Shown: positions 1 to 10,066 of the stretch, piece by piece
How positions within the stretch are numbered: the first letter of the stretch is position 1
Layout of the letters: each line of letters begins with the position of its first letter
NCBI RefSeq assembly: GCF_963924675.1
Contig: NC_089221.1
Span: 6,817,851-6,881,850, forward strand
Length of the DNA: 64,000 nucleotides
DNA from: Phocoena phocoena
Taxonomy: Eukaryota > Chordata > Mammalia > Artiodactyla > Phocoenidae
Direction: 5' to 3'
The notes under the pieces: model-generated
Seen by the model: only the letters and a program-made list of their open reading frames with translations
What the model was told of the DNA's origin: nothing
The model's database searches: none
Position numbers and translations under genes: made by a program

Positions 1-510
1 TCCAATTGCATTTCACAATTACATGCTTGAAACACCCATGTATGAAAGTTTGCTTTGTGGAAATTAAATTATAATGCTGCTGTAAATCTCTAATTATGTG
101 AAAATGTGGTGCTTCTATCAACATCCAGTTTTATGAACTTTTAAATGCACTATGTCTAAAATTTTATGGTAATGCTATCTCCATCGTGAGCCCTTGTGCA
201 CCACGCTAATTTTAGAACAGAAAAATTGTGTGAAAATATATGATCTATAAAACATCTTAGTCATGGATATAACTACTGCCTCACACCAGTGCTGCAATTT
301 TGCTTAAAGATCTCAGACCTCAGACACATTGGAGATAGTAACTAGAGTACAGATAATTCAGGAAGTACCCAGGGTTAAGTTTCTTTGGGTAGTAGCTCAG
401 TGAGAACAGAGATACCTAAGAAAACGAATTAACCTTTAACTAGTAAGGACATTTAGGGGAAATGCAGTGTATGAATCTCTGCAACAATTTGTTTCTGCTA
501 TAAAAACCCA
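1..510. other. Unannotated AT-rich sequence
   Basis: I see no gene, recognisable repeat or RNA in this stretch. It is ordinary AT-rich mammalian non-coding DNA up to the SINE target site at 511. Confidence 0.5.
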
Positions 511-514
511 TGTG

Positions 515-518
515 CTTT

Positions 519-566
<48 letters not shown>

Positions 567-568
567 TT

Positions 569-620
<52 letters not shown>

Positions 621-629
621 TGTTCTTTC

Positions 630-687
<58 letters not shown>

Positions 688-702
688 TTCTTTCTTTCTT
701 TC
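515..702. repeat. (CTTT)n microsatellite, the expanded tail of a SINE
   Basis: About 190 bp of CTTT repeats with a few interruptions (CTTTTTC, TTTGTTC). It directly abuts the SINE body at 703-811. Read on the minus strand it is an (AAAG)n run following the SINE 3' end, so it is best explained as that SINE's A-rich tail, later expanded by slippage. The lysine/glutamate/arginine and serine/phenylalanine reading frames across it are artefacts of the tetranucleotide. Confidence 0.95.
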
Positions 703-811
703 TGCCATGGCTCGCAGCTTGCAGGATCTTAGTTCCCCAACCAGGGATCGAACCTGGGTCCTCAGCAGGGAAATCTTGGAGTCCTAACCACTGGGCCACC
801 AGGGAATTCCC
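703..811 (-). mobile_element. CHR-type tRNA-derived SINE (short form)
   Basis: On the minus strand this begins with the 'GGGAATTCCCTGG' head and carries the tRNA-like B-box region (GGTTCGATCC on the minus strand), ending near CATGGC before the AAAG tail. The ten bases TGTGCTTTTC flank the element and its tail at 511-520 and 815-824, a convincing target-site duplication. A second member of this subfamily is at 6410-6530. Confidence 0.88.
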
Positions 812-2218
812 CTGTGTGCTTTTCAAATTTCTTACATTAGAACTCATTTTGTAGGTGTCCGGATAGTTAGTGGTGTGAATTTCAGGGAGTATAAAGGGAA
901 AAGAATTATCTGAATTATTATGACGTGAATGTATGTTTAGGATTCCTTTATCAGGTGCATAGGTCAACAATTCTCACTATACATACACTCTGCTTTCTTT
1001 TAATTCATTCATTGAAATAAATGTAGCACACACTGTTAAGTGCAAGGGATACAATTACCTGGCTTTGGAAAACCTAGCCCAAAGGCAGGGACATAAAAAT
1101 TAATTCATTTAATACTCCAATTGCTTTTGGTGATAAAAGTTATATCACTTTCTTAGCTTAACTCCTCTAAATCTCCTGGCTAGCTGAGTGAAACTGAAGT
1201 TGGTTCAGAAAACTTGTTTTCATTTTCTCCTTGATGACAAACAGTTTCAAATGGTGCAAGCCAAGACTCTTTAGCCAAAACAGGCACAGAAGGTACACAT
1301 ATTTGTAAAAATGTAAATAAATATTAATTTGTTAGTAATTTATTAAATTGAATTTTTAAATACATATCACTGTGTGATGTGATGAAATGTAAAATTGTCT
1401 ACTCTATCTTCATAAAATAGAAATGTCTCATCAAGGACTTCAAAACTTTCTTCATCAATTTTTATGAGGACAGACTCTCCCCAAATTCCAGAAAAGTAAA
1501 GCCATTTCTTGCAGGCTAATAAAAGACAAATGATGATATACTAGTTCAATATAAAAAGTAAATGAAAATTAGAGTTTTTTTAGGTAACAATTTTTGTCCT
1601 GTGCAAAACTCTTGTATTCAAAGTCAGAGAATACAATGTTTTAAAGATGAAAGAAAAATCTAAAGTGGCAAGCATATGAATGTGTTGAGAAATTATTAGT
1701 TCATGTTGCATATGATCCAAGGATTGATTGTTTTTTATTAAATATCAAAGTGGATTTGAACTTTTATTTTTCAATTATTCATTTTCTAAACATTATATGC
1801 CAATACCACTGACCCCTTTTCTATTATAAGGAATAATACCTGGGAAGTAGCTTCCCACTGGGGACTATACCTCCAAGCTCACCTTGTGGTTGGTGAGGGT
1901 GTGGATTGTGACTGGTGTGGTTCTGGACCTGTTCCTGCCTGTTGGGAGTGCATGGAAGTGATTCAGATCACCCCCAGGTCAAGGCAGCACTCTTTTCTTT
2001 CAACCATCTGCTGAGAGGACGCAGAGGACTCAGGGTCCAAAGAAACAGCAGAGGCACTAGGTAGAAGAACCATGGGTCCCCAGCCTCCACGTGTAGTGAG
2101 TGGCACACCAACCAGGAGCCCTCAGTCTCACTGTTCTGTGAACTTGCATCCTTGTTTATTGTCACCTTGGCATCACCACTGACCTTTCTAAGAACTCCTC
2201 TGTGATGCCTGTGTCGAC
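812..2218. other. Unannotated non-coding stretch
   Basis: No gene seen. Around 1000-1100 there is faint resemblance to an L2 or MIR 3' end (ATTCATTCATT followed by degraded sequence), too weak to annotate. The rest is AT-rich, with a more GC-rich part from about 1850 to 2218 that I do not recognise. Confidence 0.45.
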
Positions 2219-2257
2219 TGAAAAAAAAGTGCACAACCTAAAAGTTGAGAATTATGT

Positions 2258-2578
2258 GTTTTTTAAATAAATTTATTTAATTATTTATTTTTGGCTGCAT
2301 TGGGTCTTTGCTGATGCATGCGGGCTTTCTCTAGTTGTGGTGAGCAGGGGCTACTCTTCTTTGCAGTGCGTGGGCTTCTCATTGCGGCAGCTTCTCCTGT
2401 TGTGGAGCACAGGCTCTAGGTGCGCGGGCTTCAGTATTTGTGGCATGTGGGCTCAGTATCTGTGGCATGTGGGCTCAGTAGTTGTGGCTCGTGGGCTCAG
2501 TAGTTGTGGCACATGGGCTCAGTAGTTGTGGCTCGTGGGCTCTAGAGCACATGCTCAGTAGTTGTGGCCAGCTGAGCC
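2258..2578 (-). mobile_element. CHR-type SINE, 5'-truncated, with internal tandem array
   Basis: The minus-strand SINE shows the TTTATTTTTGGCTGCATTGG tail-proximal motif of the family, then the AGTAGTTGTGG modules, and stops before the tRNA-related head. Its target-site duplication is TGAGAATTATGT at 2246-2257 and 2579-2590. The target lies in an older LTR-like repeat. A run of 22-bp units at 2433-2542 is expanded relative to the other copies in this window. Confidence 0.88.
2433..2542. repeat. Five-unit 22-bp minisatellite inside a SINE
   Basis: Five consecutive 22-bp units, each of the form AGTAnnTGTGGCnnnTGGGCTC, start at 2433, 2455, 2477, 2499 and 2521. Units 3 and 5 are identical. The array arose from the short AGTAGTTGTGG modules native to the SINE. 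Confidence 0.9.
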
Positions 2579-3267
2579 TGAGAATTATGTTTTATTAGTG
2601 GCCTTCCTGATGACTATAGCCTGGGAAGGAAGCCTCTCAGATAACTCTGAGGGATTGTTCCCAAGAGGTAAGGGAGGAGCCAGGGTATACAGGAATTTTT
2701 GCTGGAAAAAACAAAAAAACAAAAAACCCCAACAATATGTAGCCAACATCAAAAGATTATTGCTAATCAAAAAAACAGACATCTCAAGTTAATGAATTTA
2801 GTGCTTTTCTATGTATGGGATGATGCAAGAGTCTGGGCTTATTGAAATCATTCCTTTTATATGTATCTTAACTGTTTAGGGCCAGTATCCTGTTTTTCTC
2901 CATCCTGAATTCCCCTCAGGGTATACCATCAGGATATCTGCAGTGGCTGATGGCTTCTGGTAGCAACATCCTTTGTTTACTAAAATAGCAGGTGACATTC
3001 CTTGTCCACACCAGCAAGGCCAGGAAATACAGTTCCCAGAATCCCTTTCCTGTATGGCTCCAGGTTCGAATTTGCTAGAAAGATAAATTCAGTTGCCACT
3101 GGACTCCAGGGCTGACACAGGTTTCCTGAGGCGTCCTGGTGGGCAATTGGGAACCATCCACTCCACTGCCACTGACTGCGCTGGTGGAGGGCGATCCCTA
3201 AATGATCCTCGGTATTGATGCAGCTTCCCAGGAAGATTTTGACAACCACCCACTTCAGAGTGTGCCC

Positions 3268-3701
3268 TAGGAATGTCACCTACCATATTAGGAAACTAAA
3301 GATGTTGAGCCATCAAGCCCGCAGCCACTGCAGCTGCCCTGACTGTGCACCCTGAGGGGATTCAGAAGGAGTGAAGCAGGATGCTGGCCCTACAGAGTGA
3401 AGGTGCATATCAGAGGAATGATTTCAGTAAGCCAAGACTCTTGCATCTTCCCATATACAGAAAAGCACTAACTTGCTCAATTTGACGTCTGTTTTTCTTT
3501 AATTAATAGTGATTTTTCAATGTTCCAACTATCTGTTTTTCTCTTTTTGTTTGTTTTTTGTTTTGTGAAAACACCTGGCTCCTCCCTTACCTCTAGGGGA
3601 CAGTGTCCCAGAGCTGAGAACCCGCTCTGGGCTTAAGTCCTCAGAAAGTCTATGGAATAAAACCTAATTTAGGTTGTGCTTTTTTTTTTTCTTTTTTTTC
3701 A
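3268..3701 (-). mobile_element. LTR-family element, copy 2 (inverted relative to copy 1)
   Basis: The reverse complement begins TGAAAAAAAAG with an A-rich stretch, then GCACAACCTAAA, and follows copies 1 and 3 through the GACTTAAGCCC, GGTAAGGGAGGAGCC and GATGCAAGAGTCT motifs to the GTGACATTCCT end. It faces copy 1 across about 260 bp (3009-3267) that I do not recognise. It lacks the SINE found in each of the other two copies. Confidence 0.7.
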
Positions 3702-4265
3702 GTTGGCAAGAGCCTCCAGCTGAGATGCCAGGGGCAGCTTCCATGACTTTGTGGAGAATTTTAGAACTTCAACCATTACATAGGATTTAATCCTTAATCT
3801 AATACTTTATACCTGAAATGCTTAGAGTGTGTTCTGCAAGATTTACGGAATGCTGGAAACCACGAATAAATTTCTATGTATCAAGCTGTTGAAACTTTAG
3901 ATTTCTTGGTAAACGCTCATTCTCACAATGATCAACGTATCTTTTGGTTGTCTCTTTTCCAAAATACAGTCTTCATTTATATGAATGCTTATGATTTTAA
4001 TTTTTCTCTAGGCCATATCCATACATTTGTTCTACCAATCTACATCATTTATGGAAAACATATTTTGTGCTGGTCTCAGCCTATCAGTAACCAATGTTGT
4101 AGTTGGATCAGCCCTTGTGGTTCTTATTATCATTGCAAGATGCCCTTCAGCAGAAAGAAACAGAGGAAGCAGAGATTTATTACTTCTAAGACCTGGGAAT
4201 TAAAAAGCACACCTGGGTCACACAGAGAGGTTGCAGGTAGAGAGAGAGGAAGAACTTGTGAGCTT
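3702..4265. other. Unannotated non-coding stretch
   Basis: No recognisable gene or repeat. An open frame at 3876-4517 begins here but runs into the SINE at 4283, and its composition gives no support for coding. Confidence 0.45.
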
Positions 4266-4282
4266 GGGGTCCTGTTTTTTTT

Positions 4283-4489
4283 GTTTGTTTGTTTTTTGTG
4301 GTACGTGGGCCTCTCACTGTTGTGGCCTCTCCCGTTGTGGAGCACAGGCTCCGGACGCGCAGGCTCAGCGGCCATGGCTCAAGGGCCCAGCCGCTCCGCG
4401 GCATGTGGGATCTTCCCGGACCGGGGCACGAATCTGTGTCCCTTACATCGGCAGGCGTACTCTCAACCACTGCGCCACCGGGAAAGCCC
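4283..4489 (-). mobile_element. CHR-type SINE (short subfamily)
   Basis: The minus-strand SINE retains its GGGCTTTCCC head (GGGAAAGCCC on the plus strand at its right edge), the tRNA-like region and the GGACGCGCAGGCTCAGCGG module, and ends in a T-rich run on the plus strand that represents its A tail. A perfect 17-bp duplication, GGGGTCCTG plus eight T, flanks it at 4266-4282 and 4490-4506. Confidence 0.92.
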
Positions 4490-4761
4490 GGGGTCCTGTT
4501 TTTTTTATTGGGGTTAAGGCTGGGACGCCTACGGTTTCATGGGCTCATTCTTTATTAGTGAATGTAAAACATGTAGCAGGCATTTAAAGCTTGGGAAGAG
4601 AAAAAGAAAGAAATGCCAAGCATCTCAAATGGCCAGTTATCTAAATCAACCAGGATCTCTAAAACAAAGGAACCTCAGTGTGAGGAGGTGGCCTAGCTCT
4701 ATATCTAGCCCAGTGAGTGATAATGTGTTTATTCAAGATAACCTTCCTGGCAGGAGATGGC

Positions 4762-5040
4762 TCTTTTTTTTCTTTTTAATTAGTTTTTTTGGAGTATAGG
4801 TGATTTACAATGTTGTGTTAGTTTCTGCTGTACGGTAAAGTGAATCAGTTATACATATACGTATATCCACACTTTTTAAGATTCTTTTCCCATATACGTT
4901 ATTACAGAGTATTGAGTAGAGTTCCCCGTGCTATACAGTAGGCCCTTATTAGTTATCCTTTTTATATACAGTAGTGTGTATATGTCAATCTCAATCTCTC
5001 ACTTTATCCCTCCCCCACCTCTTTATATATATAGTATATG
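4762..5040 (-). mobile_element. L1 3' UTR fragment
   Basis: Reverse-oriented L1 3' end: a T-rich start, then the TTTACAATGTTGTGTTAGTT motif, GTGAATCAGTTATACATATA and the GTGCTATACAGTAGG block. The same 3' UTR recurs at about 9640, 14160 (plus strand), 30370, 31640, 34050 and 49020. It is 5'-truncated and carries no ORF. Confidence 0.85.
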
Positions 5041-5584
5041 CCTATTTAAAGTAGATGTGTCTGCAATCAAAGCTTAACTCAGGCACTTACATTACCAAAA
5101 GAAAAGCCAACCTTCAGGGCTTATACTACACTACATCTCCATTCCTTAGATAAGGCGTCAGTTCTTGAAACACACAGGCCCACTTACCATTCTTAGTTTA
5201 CAAGCTCTTTTCATTTCTGAATATTAATGAGATAAAGTGTTATCCTAATCCTTAGTACTTATGTGGAATCACTCTCTGTTAGAGTCGAAACTAATTTGAG
5301 GGAATTATCTGTTTAATTCTTACAATCGCCTTTGAAGTGGGAAAGAGCAAGAGAAGATAATGAGTTTGTCCATGACTTTCTCTCAAATTTCAATTTTCTA
5401 ATTTTCATACCAGAAAATAAGTGATAGCACCACAAACCAATATATCTATAAAATGTTGGTTTACAGAAAACAAAAAATTTATGTTGCCTGCATATTGGGA
5501 AACACACAACAGATGATGAGTTTCAGGTTTGAGTATGTGGGGGAGGCAGGGCTGTGTGGAGAGTCAACAGAAGAGAATCAAATA
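5041..5584. other. Unannotated non-coding stretch
   Basis: No gene or clear repeat. The last part runs into the old L1 starting about 5585. Confidence 0.4.
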
Positions 5585-5657
5585 AAGATAATTTTAAAAT
5601 CAATTACAGAATTCAGTAAGTCGCTGAATACAAAATTAATATAAAAATCAGTAGCCT

Positions 5658-6019
5658 GGGGCTTCCCTGGTGGTGCAGTAGTTAAGAATCCGCCTGCCAA
5701 TACAGAGGATGCGGGTTCGTTCTCTGGTCCGGGAAGATCCCACATGCCGTGGAGAAGCTAAGCCCATGCGCCACAACTACTGAGCCTGCATTCTAGAGCC
5801 CACGTGCCGCAACTACTGAGCCTGCGTGCTGTAACTACTGAAGCCCACATGCCTAGAGCCCGTGCTCCACAACACGAGAAGCCACTGCAATGAGCAGCCC
5901 ACACACCACAGTGAAGAGTAACCCCACTCGCCACAACTAGAGAAAGCCTGCCCACAGCAACGAAGACCCAACACAGCCAAAAATGAAAGATAAATAAATA
6001 AATAAATTTATTTAAAAAA
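5658..6019 (+). mobile_element. CHR-type SINE, near full length, nested in L1
   Basis: Starts GGGGCTTCCCTGGTGGTGCA, followed by the tRNA-like region, the CCACAACTACTGAGCCTGC modules and an ATAAATAAATAAATAAATTT tail. The target-site duplication is CAGTAGCCT (5649-5657) against CAATAGCCT (6020-6028), inside the older L1. Confidence 0.9.
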
Positions 6020-6409
6020 CAATAGCCTAACTAAATGTAAACAACAGTTAATAAATGTATTGAATGAAATATCCCATTTATTAGAATGATACAAATAAAT
6101 CAAATAACTCAATATAAATTTTACAAAACATGCACATAAAATAGAAGAATAAATCTTTAAAGTGCTACTGAGAGATACAACAGAACATAAACGGAAATGT
6201 CTATTCTACTCCTGGATTGAAAAAGAAAAAAATATTGTCAAGAAGCAAATTTTTGTAAATAGCCTATTCATAGTATTCAGTGGACACCAGTCAATGTATA
6301 AGCAATAGGGTTTTTTCACATACGCAAGCTAATTCTAAAGTTCTTTGGGACAACAAGAGTGGAAGAATATATAGGACAATTCCAAAAAAGAAGAGAAGTA
6401 AAGTTGAAC

Positions 6410-6530
6410 TAGGGAATTCCCTGGCAGTCCAGTGGTTAGAACTTGGCTCTTTCACTGCTGTGGGCCCTGGTTCAATCCCTGGTCAGAGAACTAAGATCCC
6501 ACAAGCCCCATGGCATGGCCAAAAAAAAAA
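6410..6530 (+). mobile_element. CHR-type SINE (short GGGAATTCC form), nested in L1
   Basis: Begins near AGGGAATTCCCTGGCAGTCC and ends GGCATGGCC followed by an A run. The target-site duplication AAAGTTGAAC is at 6400-6409 and about 6530-6539. It is the same subfamily as the element at 703-811. Confidence 0.9.
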
Positions 6531-6775
6531 AAGTTGAACGAATTCTACCAGATACTAAAAACATAATAGCTATTATAGTCAACAGTGCTATATTAAGTAC
6601 TTCAAAGTTGCTAAGAAACTAGATATTAAATGTTCTTACCACACACAAAGAAGGATAATTATGTGACATGACAGAGGTGTTAGTTAATGCTACAGTGGTA
6701 ATCATATTGAAACATATAAGTGTACTAAATCAACAACTGCACATCTTAAACTTACACAATATTATATGCCTACTC

Positions 6776-8357
6776 CCTTCTCTTTAGCTCGGGTGATATA
6801 TCAACCTCAGTTGCCTGATTGCCTCTGGGTCTCATAGTCTTATGGGACTCCAGTATACAAATAATTAAATTTGTTTTTCTCCTGTTAATTTATCTTATGA
6901 CAATTTAATTACTAGACAGCCAAAAGAACCTAGAAAGGTAGAGGAAAAAATTTTCCTCCTCAACAACCCACATTATTAAAAAAAAAAAAAGCAAAACAAA
7001 ACAAAACCTACAGAACAAACAAAAATGTAGAAACAGAAAAAAAGTTTAAAAAAAAGCAACTATGAAGAAGAGAAGTATGTATAACATGAATGCCAAACAA
7101 AGAGAGGAAAATGCTGCCTCTGTTTATTCATTGGAATAAATAAATAAAAATGAATAAAAGTGTTACAAGAACAAAGGATCCAGGGAAAAGAATGTGCATT
7201 TTCAGACCTCAGTTTTGCAGCATCAGGATCCAACAGGACTACAACTGCGAGAAGAGGACTTGGCTGATACAGATAAGACCAAAGGGAGGTGGCAAGTACC
7301 CAGGAAATGGGGTTACAACGGAACAAAGTTGAGGATTTCCAACAACAACGTTAAAGAATCTTTGTAAGTGAAGAATTTGCCACACAGGAGAGAACCAGGG
7401 AGCATTGGAACTTGTTCATTTCAGAGGACACAGTTGCAAACTGTGGGAAGGACCACTGGAGATCTCTGTCTGTTGGCTAGCATGTCCTGGCCTTGGATGC
7501 TCGTGTGGCACTTTATTCCAGGGCTACAGAATTTCCAGCTTTCTTCTTTTTGCTTTGCTGTAAACTTCCATTCTGAGGTCTTAGTATCTATTATTCTTGT
7601 CTGTAACAAGTCAAGTGAAAGGTTTCTTTTAGTCTGTCAATCACTTTGAAGCAATATCACCAGTCTGTGATAAGACCAGCAAAAGCACCGTATTAGGTTG
7701 CTCCATAAAGTCTGATAAAGTTGGATTAAGCTGCATTCATGAATGCAATTAAACTATGTATTTCTAAAACATGATTGTGCGTGAAAAACCAATTGTTCAT
7801 CATCAGAGAAAGAAGCTAAGTGAAACACCTCAAGCCAAATATTTGTCCCCATATAAAGGTACATCTCTAAGTTCAGCTGCAGGAATGTCTAGTCCAATTA
7901 GTCCATGTGAGCAAACCAATGGAATGCCAGGCTTTCAGTGCCGCAGGAAGCCTAGCAATTTCTGGCACTCGATTCCAAGGGATAATGGCATAATTTTGGA
8001 ATTATCATTACTAGTTATTAAAAATATTGCCCCACCAGAATTTATCTCTATAATGTATAATAACTATTAAAGTAGCTGTATACTTACCATTCCTTCATTA
8101 GACTATAATAAATAAAGTGCTCTCACTATAATGAATGCCAACATCCTGGATTAATAATGAATGAATATTAATGTGAGACAAGCACTGTGGAAGAGAGCCA
8201 TCCACCTGACCAGAACTGTAGAAAGACATAGCTTCCTAATGAGTCAGGGATGGTATCTGAATAGCATTTCTTTTTGTATCATGCGTATCTTCCCTATGCT
8301 CTGCTTGCCCTCCATTACAAAACTCAGAGCCACTGTAGGGGAAAGGAGTATGTCCAC
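6776..8357. other. Unannotated non-coding stretch
   Basis: Short frames (for example 7368-7649 and 7771-8070) show no recognisable domain. I see no named repeat. An A-rich tract lies near 6978-7060. Confidence 0.45.
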
Positions 8358-9179
8358 TGAAAAAAATGCACATCCTAAAAGTTGAGAATTACATTTTATT
8401 TTGTGGACAAAACTGAGGACTTAAGCCCTGGATGCAGCTTCTCAGATAGATCTGAGGGACTCCTCCAAAGAGGAGCTGGGATATACATGAGTTTTTGCAA
8501 CAAAGACCAGGTAGTCAGCACTTCAAAAGATGACTGTTAATTAAAGAAAGCCAGATATCTGGACTTCCCTGGTGGTGCAGTGGATAAGAATCCGCCTGCC
8601 AATGCAGGGGACACAGGTTCAAGCCCTGGTCCGGGATGATCTCACATACCACGGAGCAACTAAGCCCGTGCGCCACAACTACTGAGCCTGTGCTCTAGAG
8701 CCCGTGAGCCACAACTACGGAAGCCTGTGCACCTAGAGCCCATGCTCCGCAACAAAGACAAGCCACCTCAACAAGAAGCCTGTGCACTGCAATGAAGAGT
8801 AGCCCCCGCTTACTTGCAACTAGAGAAAGCCTGCACGCAGCAAAGAAGATCCAATGCAGACAAAAATAAATAAATATATTTATTTAAAAAAAAAAAGAAA
8901 ACCAGTTATCTCAAGTTAAATAATGCGTATGGGAAGTTTTGAGAGTCTGGGGTCATGGAAATCAATCCTTTGATATGCACCTTAACTATCTAGGACGAGT
9001 ATCCTGCTTTTCTCCATCTTGAATCCCCTCAGGGTGCAGAGTTGGGGGTGGCTGCAGTGGCTGAGGGCTTTGTCTCCACCCTGAGTTCTCTCAGGGCTCA
9101 CCATGGGGATGGCTGTAATGTGATGGCTTGATGGCTGCAACATCCTTTGTTTACTGATATGGCAGGCAACATTTTTTCA
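8358..9179 (+). mobile_element. LTR-family element, copy 3 (SINE nested)
   Basis: Starts TGAAAAAAATGCACATCC and ends about ATTTTTTCA at 9179, so the ends are inverted repeats beginning TG and ending CA, as in LTRs. It follows copies 1 and 2 through the GACTTAAGCCCTGGATGCAG, GAGGGACTCCTCCAAAGAGG and TTTGTTTACTGATATGGCAG motifs. The SINE at 8561-8893 interrupts it. I found no clean target duplication. Confidence 0.72.
8561..8893 (+). mobile_element. CHR-type SINE, near full length, nested in LTR
   Basis: Begins GGACTTCCCTGGTGGTGCAG and ends in an A-rich tail. The target-site duplication is 18 bp with two mismatches, AAAGAAAGCCAGATATCT at 8543-8560 against 8894-8911. It is a different insertion event from the SINE in copy 1, with opposite orientation and a different target site. 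Confidence 0.92.
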
Positions 9180-9638
9180 CTCACAAGTAGAATTAAAGAC
9201 CACTAGCTCCAAGTAATGCAAGAAATGCCACCAGCTGAATTTTAGATATAAATCCTATGCTGATATATTTTGATTTGTTAGAGTGGCAGCGATGACGGCC
9301 CTAACATGCATATGGAAATAATCAAATGTTGTGTCAGTTCTGACTAGAGATATGGACACGTGGAAAATTTCTCTGTCTCTAACCAGAATTTTAATCTAAC
9401 AGACAGGAAATGGTTAAGACCTAATGGATCATTAGGTAGTGTACACATGATAATTGAGAAGGTAATGCAAGAATTGAGAAGAAAGTCTATGATTTAATAA
9501 TTATTGAAAACAGAAGGTAACATTTTTGACTTTATTATTACAATGACATAAAGTATGTGCCCATCTGTACACATGTAGAAAAATATGCAAAAGTGAAATT
9601 TACTTTGTAAGGAGTTTAGGATTTGAGATATACATTTT
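9180..9638. other. Unannotated non-coding stretch
   Basis: No gene or repeat recognised. Confidence 0.4.
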
Positions 9639-10066
9639 TTGAGTGTTGCATGTTTTATTTATTTTATTTATTTATTTAACATATTTATTGGAGTATAATT
9701 GTTTTACAATGGTGTGTTAGTTTCTGCTTTATAACAAAGTGAATCAGTTATACATATACACATGTCCCCATATCTCTTCCCTCTTGCATCTCCCTCCCTC
9801 CCACCCTCCCTCCCACCCCTCTAGGTGGTCACAAACCACCGAGCTGATTTCCCTGTGCTATGCGGCTGCTTCCCATTAGCTATTATTTGACATTTGGTAG
9901 TGTATATATGTCCATGCCTCTCTCACTTCGTCCCAGCTTACCTTTCCCTCTCTCCATGTCCTCAAGTCCATTCTCTACGTCTGAATCTTTATTCCTGTCC
10001 TGCCCGTAGGTTCTTCAGAACCATTTTTTTTTTTTAGATTCCATATATATGTGTTAGCATATGGAG
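9639..10066 (-). mobile_element. L1 3' UTR fragment, 5'-truncated
   Basis: T-rich start with ATTT repeats, then TTGGAGTATAATTGTTTTAC, the CCTCCCTCCCACCCTCC pyrimidine-rich block, CTAGGTGGTCACAAACCACC and CCCTGTGCTATGCGGCTGC. A probable duplication GATATACATTT (from 9627) against GGTATACATTT (10066-10076) marks the ends. Confidence 0.85.

Larger units (their letters stand above)
2219..3008 (+). mobile_element. LTR-family element, copy 1 (split by a SINE)
   Basis: This begins TGAAAAAAAAGTGCACAACC. The same sequence, diverged, recurs at 8358-9179 on the plus strand and at about 3268-3701 on the minus strand. The TG start and the matching TTTTTTCA end of the third copy suggest an LTR. I suspect an artiodactyl family such as BTLTR1, but the name is uncertain. 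A SINE (2258-2578) splits this copy, and TGAGAATTATGT is duplicated on either side (2246-2257 and 2579-2590). The right end near 3008 is approximate. Confidence 0.7.
5585..6775 (+). mobile_element. Old L1 (ORF2 remnant plus 3' UTR) with two nested SINEs
   Basis: Plus-strand L1 ORF2 homology is visible as the ATACAAAATTAATATAAAAATC block near 5627-5648, the CTACTGAGAGATACAACAGA block near 6163 and the AAGCTAATTCTAAAGTTCTT block near 6325. The tail from about 6545 to 6775 matches an old L1 3' UTR (TATAGTCAACAGTGCTATAT, AAAGTTGCTAAGA, GTGGTAATCAT). SINEs interrupt it at 5658-6019 and 6410-6530, each with target duplications made of L1 sequence. No frame is intact. Confidence 0.72.

Noticed and set aside
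436..970. Lys/Glu/Arg-rich and Ser/Phe-rich frames of 90-176 codons
   Set aside because: They are translations of the (CTTT)n tract and the adjoining SINE; no codon signal, no domain.
2433..2542. Regular short repeats that might suggest a CRISPR-like array
   Set aside because: The units are directly adjacent with no spacers, lie in a SINE, and the genome is mammalian.
3876..4517. 213-codon plus-strand frame
   Set aside because: Its last third is a CHR SINE, and the first part has no domain or conserved look.
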